Source: JBJXGV01 sp046160485 (GTDB lineage: Bacteria > Orphanbacterota > Orphanbacteria > JBJXGV01). From it: 64,000 nucleotides of DNA. Location of the stretch: the NCBI GenBank assembly GCA_046160485.1, contig JBJXGV010000028.1, positions 1 to 64,000 on the forward strand. Reading direction: 5' to 3'. Position 1 is the stretch's first letter; each line of letters begins with the position of its first letter. A program made the position numbers and the translations under genes. The notes beneath the pieces are model-generated. The model did not search any database. It saw only the letters and a program-made list of their open reading frames with translations, and had not been told where the DNA came from. Below are positions 32,512 through 40,657 of the stretch, piece by piece.

Positions 32512-33120
32512 CTACTGAGGGGGTGGCTGGTTGTTCTCTTTGGAGTCGTCGTTCTTTTGTGGAGTCGGCTGCGGCGCGGGAGTTCCAAGCTCGCGTCGTT
32601 CGGGCGAGCGATGTGTCGGCGCCGCGCGAGTCTCTTCGGGCTTCGGATCCGACGCGGGGGTCGACGGTGTTGGCCCGGGGGATCCCGATGTCGGCGTGCC
32701 GCCCCCGGTCGCTCCGCCCGTGATCACCGGAGTCGGCGCTGCCGTTCCGATAGCGCGGCGGCCGGGATCAGTCCAAATATGCTGGCCGCCCGTCTCGACG
32801 GCTGCGGGTGCGCCCGGTGTCACGGAATTGCCCTGGCCGTAGTACCAGTAGTCCTGAAGCCACCAGGGCCGGTGGTAGTAATCGTTCCAGGCTGGGGTGG
32901 CCGCGTAACTTCCAAATGCGTAGTGGCCGGGATCGAACGCGTCGTGGTAGAAACGGGAGTCTTGATGGCAAGACTCGCAGGCCTTGCGAACGCCGGTGTC
33001 TTCGGCAACGATGCTCTGCGCATCAGGGTGTCGCATCACCGTGTAGCAGCCGGTGGCAAACGTCACGACGATCGTGAGCACGATTGCGAGGAGAGAGATT
33101 CGTGAAATTATGTTTATCAT
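32512..33120 (-). CDS. Lipoprotein monohaem c-type cytochrome-like protein
   Basis: 202 residues. Signal peptide with lipobox FATGC (lipidated Cys25). One haem-c attachment motif, CESCH, at residues 48–52, and His31 in the segment VMRHPDA nearby. A Trp/Tyr-rich stretch follows (WNDYYHRPWWLQDYWYYGQG), then a ~90-residue Pro/Gly/Thr/Ser-rich tail that looks disordered. A haem lipoprotein would carry electrons at the outer or inner membrane periplasmic face, but no oxidase or cytochrome maturation genes are near. The likely operon with the FadL-like barrel hints at an outer-membrane location. The family is not one I recognise. Confidence 0.7.
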   Translation of the reverse strand: MINIISRISLLAIVLTIVVTFATGCYTVMRHPDAQSIVAEDTGVRKACESCHQDSRFYHDAFDPGHYAFGSYAATPAWNDYYHRPWWLQDYWYYGQGNSVTPGAPAAVETGGQHIWTDPGRRAIGTAAPTPVITGGATGGGTPTSGSPGPTPSTPASDPKPEETRAAPTHRSPERRELGTPAPQPTPQKNDDSKENNQPPPQ

Positions 33121-33153
33121 GCCGCGTGCTCCACGGGGGTCGTTGAAACCAAA

Positions 33154-34956
33154 GTGACTCTAACCGGCGGCCTCTCCTCTGTCAAAAGCATTATCGGCGG
33201 TCGGCGCGCGCGCCGCCAGGGCGCGCTTCCGCATTCGGCGCGCGGCCGTGAAACCCCCAGCGGAGTCTTTCTGTTCATTCTCGTTGTGGCGCTAAGCAGC
33301 GCGGCTGGGTGCGCTTCGCACGGCGCGCGGATGGACGATCCCCACACGCGCATCGATGCCGCTCCGCTCGAGGACGAGAGCGCCTATGGCCTCTTCCTCC
33401 GCGGACATCAGCTCCAGGAAGATGGCGATGCAGCGGGTGCATTGGCTGCGTACAAGGCATCGCTCCGCCTCGACCCGCGTTCCCCGACGGTGTTGACGCG
33501 AATAGCACGAATCTACAGCGCACTCGGCGACCACCGCGCGGTCGTGGACTTCTCGCGACGAGCCATCGCGATCGACCCTCTGACGCCGGAGGCGACCGAG
33601 CTGCTCGCCGCCGCGTTCGTTTCCCTCGGACAGATCGGAAGTGCGATCGCGGAGTACGAGTCGCTTGCTGTTCGCCAGCCCAAGAGCGAAGGGGTTCGTG
33701 CCGTTCTCGCGCGAATGCACCTTCAGGCGGGCGACGCGCCGCGTGCGATCGAGGTGATGCGGGATGCCGTCCGGCTTGCCCCCGCCTCCCACACTCTTCG
33801 GGTCACGCTGGGGCGGATCTACGCGATCAATGGCCAACTTCCGGAAGCGGAACGCGAGATGCGCGAGGCTCTGGCGATTTCGCCGAACGATATCCCGACG
33901 ATTCTCGTGCTCGGCTCGGTTCTGGAGTCCGCGCAGAAGACCGACGAAGCGAAGGCACTCTACTTTGGCGTGCTCGAGGCCGAGGTGCCATCTCTCGAAG
34001 TCGAGAAGGCGCTGTTCGGTCTGGCGCTCCGGCACGAAGATTGGTCGACGGCGATCCTCGCGGGCGAGCGCGTGGCGCAGGACTTTCCTGGCGAGATCGA
34101 CGTCCTCCAAAAACTCGGAGAGGTCTACCTGCGGCGCGATCGCGTGCGAGACGCGGTTGCTCTCTTCCGCGGTCTGGCCGAGCGCTACCCGGAGAATCCC
34201 CAGAACTGGAACGCGCTAGGCGGAATCTATTTTCAGCGCGGGTTGTATCGCGAGGCGGATGCCGCACTTCGCCAAGCCGTCGCGATCGACTCGACGCTCT
34301 CCGTTGCCTGGGTAACGCTCGGAGTGATCGGCGCTGAGCGCCGCGAATACGAATCGGCGGTCGCTTCGTTCGAACGCGCGCGGCAATTGTTGCCTGGCAA
34401 CCCCGAGGTGCTGCTCCTGCTCGGCTCCGCGAAGCTCCAGCTGAATTCGGCCGCCGCCGCCGAGGACCTTCTGCGCGAGTCGCTGCGACTGCGGCCCGGG
34501 CATCCGCGAACTCTGATGACGCTCGGCATGGCCCTCGAAAAGACAGATCAAGTTGAAGAGGCGCGCCGTGTTTTTCGCGAGTTGATCGAGAAGGACCCCG
34601 CTTCGGCCGAAGCGCGAAACTATCTCGGCTACTTGCTCGCCGATCGTGGAATTCACCTCGACGAATCGCTTCGCGAGATCGAAAAGGCAGTCGAGATCCA
34701 ACCCGACAACGCGTATTTCATCGACAGTCTCGGTTGGGTTCTCTTCCGACTTGGCAGGTTCGACGAGGCGACCGTACACCTCGAGAAGGCTTGGCGGCTG
34801 CTCGGCGACGATCCGACGATTCTCGACCACCTGGGCGAGATCTACGCGGCGCGCGGCCTCGGCGATAAGGCTCGCGATGTCTGGACAAAGGCGATCGCCG
34901 CGGGCGCGGACGCGTCGGCGATCCAACCGAAGATCGATGCGCTTCCCGATCACTAA
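33154..34956 (+). CDS. Large TPR-repeat lipoprotein
   Basis: 600 residues from GTG 33154. The signal segment FLFILVVALSSAAGC ends in a good lipobox (AAGC), but 37 residues precede the hydrophobic core, so a later, unseen start is possible. Some 14 TPR units fill the rest, from SAYGLFLRGHQLQEDGDAAG to ILDHLGEIYAARGLGDKARD. Similar TPR lipoproteins in other Gram-negatives sit beside LolB-like genes, as this does. It overlaps the next gene by 20 bases. It probably scaffolds an envelope complex; the partner is unknown. Confidence 0.82.
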   Translation: MTLTGGLSSVKSIIGGRRARRQGALPHSARGRETPSGVFLFILVVALSSAAGCASHGARMDDPHTRIDAAPLEDESAYGLFLRGHQLQEDGDAAGALAAYKASLRLDPRSPTVLTRIARIYSALGDHRAVVDFSRRAIAIDPLTPEATELLAAAFVSLGQIGSAIAEYESLAVRQPKSEGVRAVLARMHLQAGDAPRAIEVMRDAVRLAPASHTLRVTLGRIYAINGQLPEAEREMREALAISPNDIPTILVLGSVLESAQKTDEAKALYFGVLEAEVPSLEVEKALFGLALRHEDWSTAILAGERVAQDFPGEIDVLQKLGEVYLRRDRVRDAVALFRGLAERYPENPQNWNALGGIYFQRGLYREADAALRQAVAIDSTLSVAWVTLGVIGAERREYESAVASFERARQLLPGNPEVLLLLGSAKLQLNSAAAAEDLLRESLRLRPGHPRTLMTLGMALEKTDQVEEARRVFRELIEKDPASAEARNYLGYLLADRGIHLDESLREIEKAVEIQPDNAYFIDSLGWVLFRLGRFDEATVHLEKAWRLLGDDPTILDHLGEIYAARGLGDKARDVWTKAIAAGADASAIQPKIDALPDH

Positions 34957-35791
34957 CGCGGCGTTGTTCGCGATCGCAGTCTGCACCCTTGCGGGTTGCG
35001 GACTCGCAGGCAGTCGCCCGCCCGCGCTGCTTGCCCCCGCCGAGATCGCCGCGCGCCTTCCGGCCGACCGTGTGACCTCGCTCGAGGGGGAGGGGCGGCT
35101 CTCCGTACGCGGACCTGACGGCTCTTCGGATCTCTCATTCGCGATTCAGTACCTGGAAGGCGAGGGGTTGCGGCTCGATTTCACATGGAAAAGTTTCATC
35201 GGCCTTGTGCGGCGCGAGGGGACGATCCTGGTTCGCGGCGACTCCGTGTGGCTTCGCCTGCCCGACGAGGAGTTACAGGATCCTTACTGGAGAAGCACCG
35301 CCGCGCGGCGCGACGTGCTCCTCGGACTTGCGCCGGCCGATTTCGTGATTCTTATGATTTCCGGCGCAGAGGAGGTTCGTTCGCGCGCGCCCGAGATCGT
35401 CACGGTTCGCGCCGAGGATTCAGGCGAGCGCTGGAGAATCGGGTTGGCGACCGCGGACCGATCCGAGGAGGTTCTCGTCGATGCCAAGACGGGGGACCTG
35501 CTGTCGCGCGAACTGTCGCTAGTCTCGACGAGCCGCACGACCCGAGTGACGTATTCGCGCCATCGCCAGGCGGGCGTCCTCCGCCGGCCGTTTTCGATTG
35601 AGCTTCACGACTCCGCCGGACCGATACGCGGGAAGATCGCGTTCGCGCGCCAGGTCTGTGGCGCACGAATCCCCGCGTCGCGCTTTCAGCCGGCCGACGG
35701 CTCGCGGCTTCTGGTCGGACTCGGCGACGTCGGTCCCAGCCGCGCCGAGTCCGGAACTTTAATCCCCGCGAGGGGTGGGCCCGAGTCGTGA
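34937..35791 (+). CDS. LolB/DUF4292-like outer-membrane lipoprotein
   Basis: 284 residues from ATG 34937. The signal peptide ends in lipobox CTLAGC. The body (VTSLEGEGRLSVRGPDGSSD, then FAIQYLEGEGLRLDFTWKSF, VRREGTILVRGDSVWLRLPD) resembles the half-barrel LolB/LolA/DUF4292 fold, which accepts lipoproteins at the outer membrane. Similarity is by pattern only. The gene overlaps the TPR lipoprotein upstream by 20 bases and the ECF sigma factor downstream by 4 bases (GTGA), so the three are translationally coupled. Confidence 0.65.
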   Translation: MRFPITNAALFAIAVCTLAGCGLAGSRPPALLAPAEIAARLPADRVTSLEGEGRLSVRGPDGSSDLSFAIQYLEGEGLRLDFTWKSFIGLVRREGTILVRGDSVWLRLPDEELQDPYWRSTAARRDVLLGLAPADFVILMISGAEEVRSRAPEIVTVRAEDSGERWRIGLATADRSEEVLVDAKTGDLLSRELSLVSTSRTTRVTYSRHRQAGVLRRPFSIELHDSAGPIRGKIAFARQVCGARIPASRFQPADGSRLLVGLGDVGPSRAESGTLIPARGGPES

Positions 35792-36396
35792 GGGCGGCCA
35801 ATGAAAGCCCGGCTACCGGCGGGCCAACGCCTTCCGACGAAGAGTTGATGATCCGGTACAGAGAAGGTGACGTCAGCACCTTCCCGGTGATCGTCAGCCG
35901 GTACCGAGATCGTCTAACCTCCGCGGTCGTTCGTCTCGTCGGCGATCGTGATAAGGCCGAAGACATTGTCCAGGAGACGTTCCTTCGTGTTCACAAAAAT
36001 GCAGCGCGATACAAGACGATCGCGCGATTCTCGACCTGGATTTATACGATCGCTCTCAATATGGCGAAGAACGAGATTCGTAATACCAAACGCCGAAAGA
36101 CATCTTCGCTTTGGGACATGGGATTGGAGAAAGACGGCGAGCCATCCGCCTACGAAATCCCTGACAATTCTGAACGGCCCGATGATGTTGTGGAGCGCCG
36201 GAACCTACGCGGCCTCATGGAGCGGTGCATTCAAGAGCTTCCGCCAAAATACCGAACGATCATTGTCCTGCGCGATGTCGAAGGGCTCTCGTATGACGAG
36301 ATCGCCGGAATCCTCAAGCTGCCGGAGGGAACCGTAAAGTCGCGGATGAACCGTGCAAGGCTGAGATTTAAGGAACTGCTTGAGCCCTTGCTTTGA
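35788..36396 (+). CDS. ECF-type RNA polymerase sigma factor (RpoE-like)
   Basis: 202 residues from GTG 35788. Region 2 spans about residues 20–95 (MIRYREGDVSTFPVIVSRYR, AEDIVQETFLRVHKNAARYK, FSTWIYTIALNMAKNEIRNT) and region 4 about 135–195 (CIQELPPKYRTIIVLRDVEG, SYDEIAGILKLPEGTVKSRM). ECF factors lack regions 1 and 3 and switch on envelope or stress genes when their anti-sigma factor is released. The following gene is a zinc-finger anti-sigma, and the gene before is an envelope lipoprotein, pointing to envelope stress. Confidence 0.93.
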   Translation: MRAANESPATGGPTPSDEELMIRYREGDVSTFPVIVSRYRDRLTSAVVRLVGDRDKAEDIVQETFLRVHKNAARYKTIARFSTWIYTIALNMAKNEIRNTKRRKTSSLWDMGLEKDGEPSAYEIPDNSERPDDVVERRNLRGLMERCIQELPPKYRTIIVLRDVEGLSYDEIAGILKLPEGTVKSRMNRARLRFKELLEPLL

Positions 36397-36464
36397 GCAG
36401 ATCGATGGTCCCACAATGGACCGTCTTCTTAGGGGTCCCCGTTAAGGAGGTTGCGTAGAGAATC

Positions 36465-37103
36465 ATGAATTGTTCCGATTTCCAGAAGCGAGTTTCCTCG
36501 TATCCTGACAAGTCCCTTCCAACCGCGGAAAGAGCGTCGCTCGACGAACACGGCACGGTTTGCTCGGTCTGTGCACCCGCGCTGAAAGTGTTTCGCGCGA
36601 TGCACGCCGGCTTCGCGACTCTTCCGGCGATCGGCACGACCGATGAATTCGAGCGCCGCGTCGTCCGTCGCGTCGCGCGTGAGCGCGAAGAGGGGGGCGG
36701 GCGCATCATCGAGTTTCCTGCGTGGGGCCCACGCGTCGGGCTCGCACTTGCGGCGGGTCTTCTTCTATTCGTCGGGTGGCAGATCGTGAATCGTGACGGC
36801 GGCGCGGTTGATCGCCGGATGGCTTCTCGCGCACCGGCACAACAGAGCGAGGCCCTTACGGTGACGCGTCAGATGGAGAAGCCGCGCGCGGGCACGGATG
36901 TCGACGCGGATGTTGCTCTCGCGCCGCGCGACGATCGATCGTCCCGAAGCTCGGCGCTCGATCTGTTGCTCGATGAAGGTGGCACGCCGCTCGTGCCGCC
37001 CGGTAGCGGACGCAAGTACGTCATCGATCGTCCTACGGATCTTCCACGACTCCTCTCCGAAGGGGCGGAAGGTGAGTTGGCGTCGACTCCGATCTCGTTC
37101 TGA
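36465..37103 (+). CDS. Membrane anti-sigma factor with zinc-binding HC2-type domain
   Basis: 212 residues. The N-terminal zf-HC2/ZAS-type domain has Cys3, His29, Cys33 and Cys36 (DEHGTVCSVC), the usual HxxxCxxC zinc-site pattern. One membrane helix (VGLALAAGLLLFVGW, about 90–105) leads to a ~110-residue periplasmic tail with no recognised domain. It should hold the adjacent ECF factor at the membrane until a signal arrives. AAGGAGG (36444–36450) is 14 bases from the ATG, slightly far. A terminator follows at 37115. Confidence 0.85.
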   Translation: MNCSDFQKRVSSYPDKSLPTAERASLDEHGTVCSVCAPALKVFRAMHAGFATLPAIGTTDEFERRVVRRVAREREEGGGRIIEFPAWGPRVGLALAAGLLLFVGWQIVNRDGGAVDRRMASRAPAQQSEALTVTRQMEKPRAGTDVDADVALAPRDDRSSRSSALDLLLDEGGTPLVPPGSGRKYVIDRPTDLPRLLSEGAEGELASTPISF

Positions 37104-37114
37104 AGACGTCATGA

Positions 37115-37149
37115 GGGCCCGCCTGTTCTCGCATGCGGGCCCCTTGTTT
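37115..37149 (+). terminator. Rho-independent terminator after the anti-sigma gene
   Basis: GGGCCCGC (37115–37122) pairs perfectly with GCGGGCCC (37135–37142) around a 12-base loop, followed by CTTGTTT. It overlaps an in-frame ATG at 37111 of the next gene, arguing that this ATG is not the true start. Confidence 0.75.
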
Positions 37150-37161
37150 CGTCGCGACGGC

Positions 37162-38388
37162 ATGATGCGCGATCGTCTACGCGTTCTTAGAAACAGCGGC
37201 GCGCTCGTGTTCGCGCTCTTCGCGCATGCTGCCGATCCCGAGCCCGCGCACGCATCGAGTCCCCTCGTCACGCTCGAAACGGAGATCGTCCGACTCAGCG
37301 AGAGGTTGCGCGGCTCGATCGTGGGCGTCGAGTCCTGGAGCTCCGGGAACGCCGTCTCCGTCGGCTCAGGTATCATCGTCGACTCGACGGGTGTGATTCT
37401 CACGACATCGAGCGTTGTTCGTGACGCTCAGAAGATCATCGTTCGCGCCTTGGGGCGCGGAGTGTTCCCTGCGCGCGTTGTTGGGCTCGACCCGCTCACG
37501 AACCTCGCTGTTCTCGAAGTCTTCTCTGCCGATACGTTCACGCCGATACCGCTCGTCGCACGCGCGGAAGCGCCGCCGGGGTCGTGGGTGATGATTCTCG
37601 GGAACTCGTACGGAGCGGGGCCGACGGTGGCGGTCGGCAATGTCGCGGGTCGCCGCCATGGCTACGGACTCGAAGAGGGCGAGGGGCTCGTCCAAGTCAA
37701 CGCGCCCGTAAATCCGGGCGACAGCGGCGCGGCGGTGGTGAACTCGCGCGGGGAAGTCATCGGCATTCTCTTCGCCGCGATGACGCCGGAAGATGGTCCC
37801 GAGCGTTCCGACTTGGTCGGCGGAGTCGGCCGCCGTGCGGAGGGAGGCGGAGCCTCGCTCGCTATGGGCGCCAACGTCGGGTTTGCGATGCCGATCGGCC
37901 CGACCAAGCGGATCGTCGAGCAGATTCGCGCGCATGGCCGCGTGGTTCGAGGGTACTTGGGGCTGCGCATCCAGCCCGTGGAGATGGCGGGCGCGCCTGG
38001 GCTTCGAGTCGACGATGTTTACGCAGCGAGCCCGGCCGACCGCGCTGGCTTCCTCCGCGGCGATATCTTGATCGCGGTCAACGGAAAACCGGTCGGGACT
38101 TCGCGATCACTCCAGTGTCTGGTCGCTCGCAGTCAGCCCAATGACGAGATTCGCCTCTCCGTTCGCCGCGGGGAGGCGACGCACGAGCTTTCTGCGGTCG
38201 TCGGCGAGTTGCCGGAGCTACTGGTTGAGCGTGGCACGCCGGAGGCCGACTCACAGGCCGCAGCCATCGCCGATGCTTCCCCGACCAACCGCGCCGAGCA
38301 CGTCCGAGCTAGCATCGAGGCCCTCAAGCGCGAGCTTGCCGCGCTCCAACAGGACCTCAAGTCCCTGGAGCGAAGCGGCAAGCGGTAG
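37162..38388 (+). CDS. HtrA/trypsin-fold protein with PDZ domain, catalytically degenerate
   Basis: 408 residues from ATG 37162 (37165 also possible; the ATG at 37111 lies in a terminator stem). Signal-like segment (RNSGALVFALFAHAADPEPA), HtrA-type trypsin domain (about 42–225), PDZ domain (about 245–335, GYLGLRIQPVEMAG, PADRAGFLRGDILIAVNG) and a C-terminal coiled coil (EALKRELAALQQDLKSLERS). Aligned with DegP, the catalytic His becomes Ser84 (ILTTSSVVRDA), the catalytic Asp becomes Asn114 (DPLTNLAVLEV), and only Ser188 (NPGDSGAAVV) remains. It is therefore probably a peptide-binding pseudoprotease. It follows the ECF/anti-sigma pair but behind a terminator. Confidence 0.85.
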   Translation: MMRDRLRVLRNSGALVFALFAHAADPEPAHASSPLVTLETEIVRLSERLRGSIVGVESWSSGNAVSVGSGIIVDSTGVILTTSSVVRDAQKIIVRALGRGVFPARVVGLDPLTNLAVLEVFSADTFTPIPLVARAEAPPGSWVMILGNSYGAGPTVAVGNVAGRRHGYGLEEGEGLVQVNAPVNPGDSGAAVVNSRGEVIGILFAAMTPEDGPERSDLVGGVGRRAEGGGASLAMGANVGFAMPIGPTKRIVEQIRAHGRVVRGYLGLRIQPVEMAGAPGLRVDDVYAASPADRAGFLRGDILIAVNGKPVGTSRSLQCLVARSQPNDEIRLSVRRGEATHELSAVVGELPELLVERGTPEADSQAAAIADASPTNRAEHVRASIEALKRELAALQQDLKSLERSGKR

Positions 38389-38447
38389 TTCTTACGGCGC
38401 GCGCCCGGGCGATCCATCGACGCGCGTGTGCTAAGCTGCCTCTCCAT

Positions 38448-39515
38448 ATGAATCGCACGGTCGGACCATCGGCGCTCGCCACATCGTGGCGGCGTCGCGC
38501 CTACGCGGGCGCGATCTTCTGGTTGTTGTTCGCGACCACGGGCTGCGGAGGTGGGGCGGGGCGCGACACCGCGGCCGGGGCCGACGACGAGATTGCGCTC
38601 GTCGTCGGTGAGGGCATACCCGAGAGTGCTAGCGCCATTCTCGAGCGTTCGCTCTCCGAAGAGATTCGGTTTGCGCATGCCGAACCGCTCTTCCGTGTCC
38701 AGCGTATCCCGGTTTCCGAAATCGAACGCGCCAAGTCGCGAAAGACCGTCGTACTTCTGGCACTTCTAACGGTCCCCGGTAAGGGAGCGCTCGTCGCGCG
38801 GGACATTCTTGGTGACGAACAGATTAGCAATGCATCCTCTCATCACGGCGCGATCGCCGCGCTGAGTGACGTGTGGAGGTCCGAGCAGTCCGTCGTCGTT
38901 CTCGCCGCGTCCGACGCGGAGGGTATTCTCTCGCTCGTGGAAGAACGCGTGCAACGCATTCAAGATGTAGTCCTCGGGGCGGCGAAGGGCCGGGCGGGCG
39001 ATCGCCTCTATCAGAGCGGCGAGGACGCCGAAGCCGCTCGGCGCCTCATGTCGGATGTCGGATGGTCCGTGCGCGTACCGGCGAAGGGATGGACGTTGGA
39101 TTCGTCTCGCGCTGCCGAGCAGATGCTGCAACTCGCCGCGCGCTCGCCGGAACGTGCTGTTTCGGTTCACTGGGTCTCATCGGATTCGATGACGCTCGAC
39201 GCGGATGGCGCACTCTCGCTCTGTGATGCCTTCGGTGCACGATTCACGAACGGAAGCGTCGTCGATCGCGAGCGCTCGGCGGTGTCCGAGACGACGCTAG
39301 ATGGGATTCGCGCACTCTGCGTCAGCGGTGCGTGGCGGAACCCGCGAGATTCGTCCGCGGGCGGACTGCGGAGTCTTGTTTTCGTGGTGCCGGCGCAAGC
39401 GCGCGTCTATCTGATCGACTGCCGTGCCGCCGCCTCGGCGGGGGACGAAAAGGTCGCTATGTGGCAGCTCGAGGCGCTCGCGAATACGTTCCGCGTCGCC
39501 CCGCCGCCGCGATGA
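38448..39515 (+). CDS. DUF4837-like lipoprotein
   Basis: 355 residues. The signal peptide ends in lipobox ATTGC (WLLFATTGCGGG). The body matches the look of DUF4837 lipoproteins of FCB bacteria: EIALVVGEGIPESASAILER, the AEPLFRVQRIPVSE motif near residue 80, a Walker-less RKTVVLLALL strand, then a domain including SVRVPAKGWTLDSS and VSVHWVSSD. Function of the family is unknown. The ATGA overlap with aroB is unusual company for an envelope lipoprotein. Confidence 0.65.
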   Translation: MNRTVGPSALATSWRRRAYAGAIFWLLFATTGCGGGAGRDTAAGADDEIALVVGEGIPESASAILERSLSEEIRFAHAEPLFRVQRIPVSEIERAKSRKTVVLLALLTVPGKGALVARDILGDEQISNASSHHGAIAALSDVWRSEQSVVVLAASDAEGILSLVEERVQRIQDVVLGAAKGRAGDRLYQSGEDAEAARRLMSDVGWSVRVPAKGWTLDSSRAAEQMLQLAARSPERAVSVHWVSSDSMTLDADGALSLCDAFGARFTNGSVVDRERSAVSETTLDGIRALCVSGAWRNPRDSSAGGLRSLVFVVPAQARVYLIDCRAAASAGDEKVAMWQLEALANTFRVAPPPR

Positions 39516-40657
39516 CGGATTCGCGAGGGCGCGCTCGCGCTCGAACACTGCGGGTTGCGTTTCCTCGCGAGCGCGAGGTCTGCGACGTCGTCGTGGGCGC
39601 CGGCGTGCTATCGCAACTCACTCGCCACCTCGAACGCATGGGTTCTCCAGGCCGCGCCGCGATCGTTTCGTCGCGCCGCGTATTTCGGCTTTATGGAGTC
39701 GCGCTCGAGGCGGCTCTACGTCGCGCGGGTTACGAGCCGGCGCGTGTATTTCTTCCCGATGGCGAATCAGCGAAGAGTATCGAGTCTGCGATGTCGCTCT
39801 GCCGTGCGTTCGTCAGCGGCGGCCTCGAGCGCGACAGTACGGTGTTCGTCTTAGGCGGCGGTGTCTTGTGCGACGTCGGAGGCTTCGCTGCTGCAACATT
39901 CATGCGTGGCGTTCGAACCGTGTTGGTTCCGACAACGCTGCTCGCGCAGGTCGACGCGGCCATCGGAGGCAAAACGGCGATCAATCTTCCGCAAGGGAAG
40001 AATCTCGTCGGCGTGTTTCATCAGCCCCGGCTCGTCCTCTGCGATGTCGCGACGCTCGCTACGCTCCCGGCGCGGCAGCTCCGGTCCGGTATCGCCGAGG
40101 TCGTGAAGGTCGGTGCTGCCCTCGACTCCGTCCTGTTCTCTCGCCTCGAGCGCGACGCGGAGTCGATGCTCAGCGGCGAGCCTCGCCGCCTAGTCGAAAT
40201 CGTCGCGCGCGCGGCCCGTGTCAAGGCGCGGATCGTCGCCGCGGACGAGTTCGATCGCAGCGGCCGGCGCGCAATCCTCAACTACGGGCACACGGTGGGG
40301 CACGCGATCGAAGCCGCAAACGGGTATCGCGGCGTTCTGCACGGGGAAGCGGTCGCGATCGGGATGAGCGCCGCCTGCCGCCTCGGGGTCGCGCTGGGTG
40401 TCACCCCCGCGGCGTCCTCGCGCCGGCAGATCGCCCTTCTCGAGCGGTTCGGGCTCCCGACGGCGTTGCCGCGCGGCCTCGCGCTCGCCTCGATAATCGA
40501 CTACATACGGCGCGACAAGAAGGCGCGGGGCGGCGAAATCCCCTTCGTGTTGACACACTCGGTGGGCTCTGCTAGCGTGACCGGCCGTGTTTCCGTCCGG
40601 CTCCTCAGCCGGGTATTGGTCGAGATGGGGGCGGGTGTGAGGAGGGGAAGCCGATGA
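39512..40657 (+). CDS. aroB: 3-dehydroquinate synthase
   Basis: 381 residues from ATG 39512. It converts DAHP to 3-dehydroquinate, the second step of the shikimate pathway. The NAD-binding core VFVLGGGVLCDVGGFAAATF, PTTLLAQVDAAIGGKTAIN and QGKNLVGVFHQPRLVLCD are all conserved, as are the zinc-ligand regions GIAEVVKVG, LNYGHTVGHAIEA and LHGEAVAIGM. The arginine-rich frame upstream of 39512 is a shadow. It overlaps both neighbours by 4 bases. aroQ follows two genes later; the rest of the pathway is not in the window. Confidence 0.95.
   Translation: MTDSRGRARARTLRVAFPREREVCDVVVGAGVLSQLTRHLERMGSPGRAAIVSSRRVFRLYGVALEAALRRAGYEPARVFLPDGESAKSIESAMSLCRAFVSGGLERDSTVFVLGGGVLCDVGGFAAATFMRGVRTVLVPTTLLAQVDAAIGGKTAINLPQGKNLVGVFHQPRLVLCDVATLATLPARQLRSGIAEVVKVGAALDSVLFSRLERDAESMLSGEPRRLVEIVARAARVKARIVAADEFDRSGRRAILNYGHTVGHAIEAANGYRGVLHGEAVAIGMSAACRLGVALGVTPAASSRRQIALLERFGLPTALPRGLALASIIDYIRRDKKARGGEIPFVLTHSVGSASVTGRVSVRLLSRVLVEMGAGVRRGSR
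40550..40578 (+). promoter_or_regulatory. Possible internal promoter in the 3' end of aroB
   Basis: TTGACA (40550–40555), a 17-base spacer, TAGCGT (40573–40578), about 76 bases before the TPR gene. It closely resembles the promoter at 4345. It could boost the TPR–aroQ–accB part of the operon, but it lies in coding sequence, so chance is possible. Confidence 0.4.

Noticed and set aside
36405..36424. Hairpin between the ECF sigma and anti-sigma genes
   Set aside because: A 7-bp stem with a wobble pair and a short CTTCTT tail; too weak to call a terminator.
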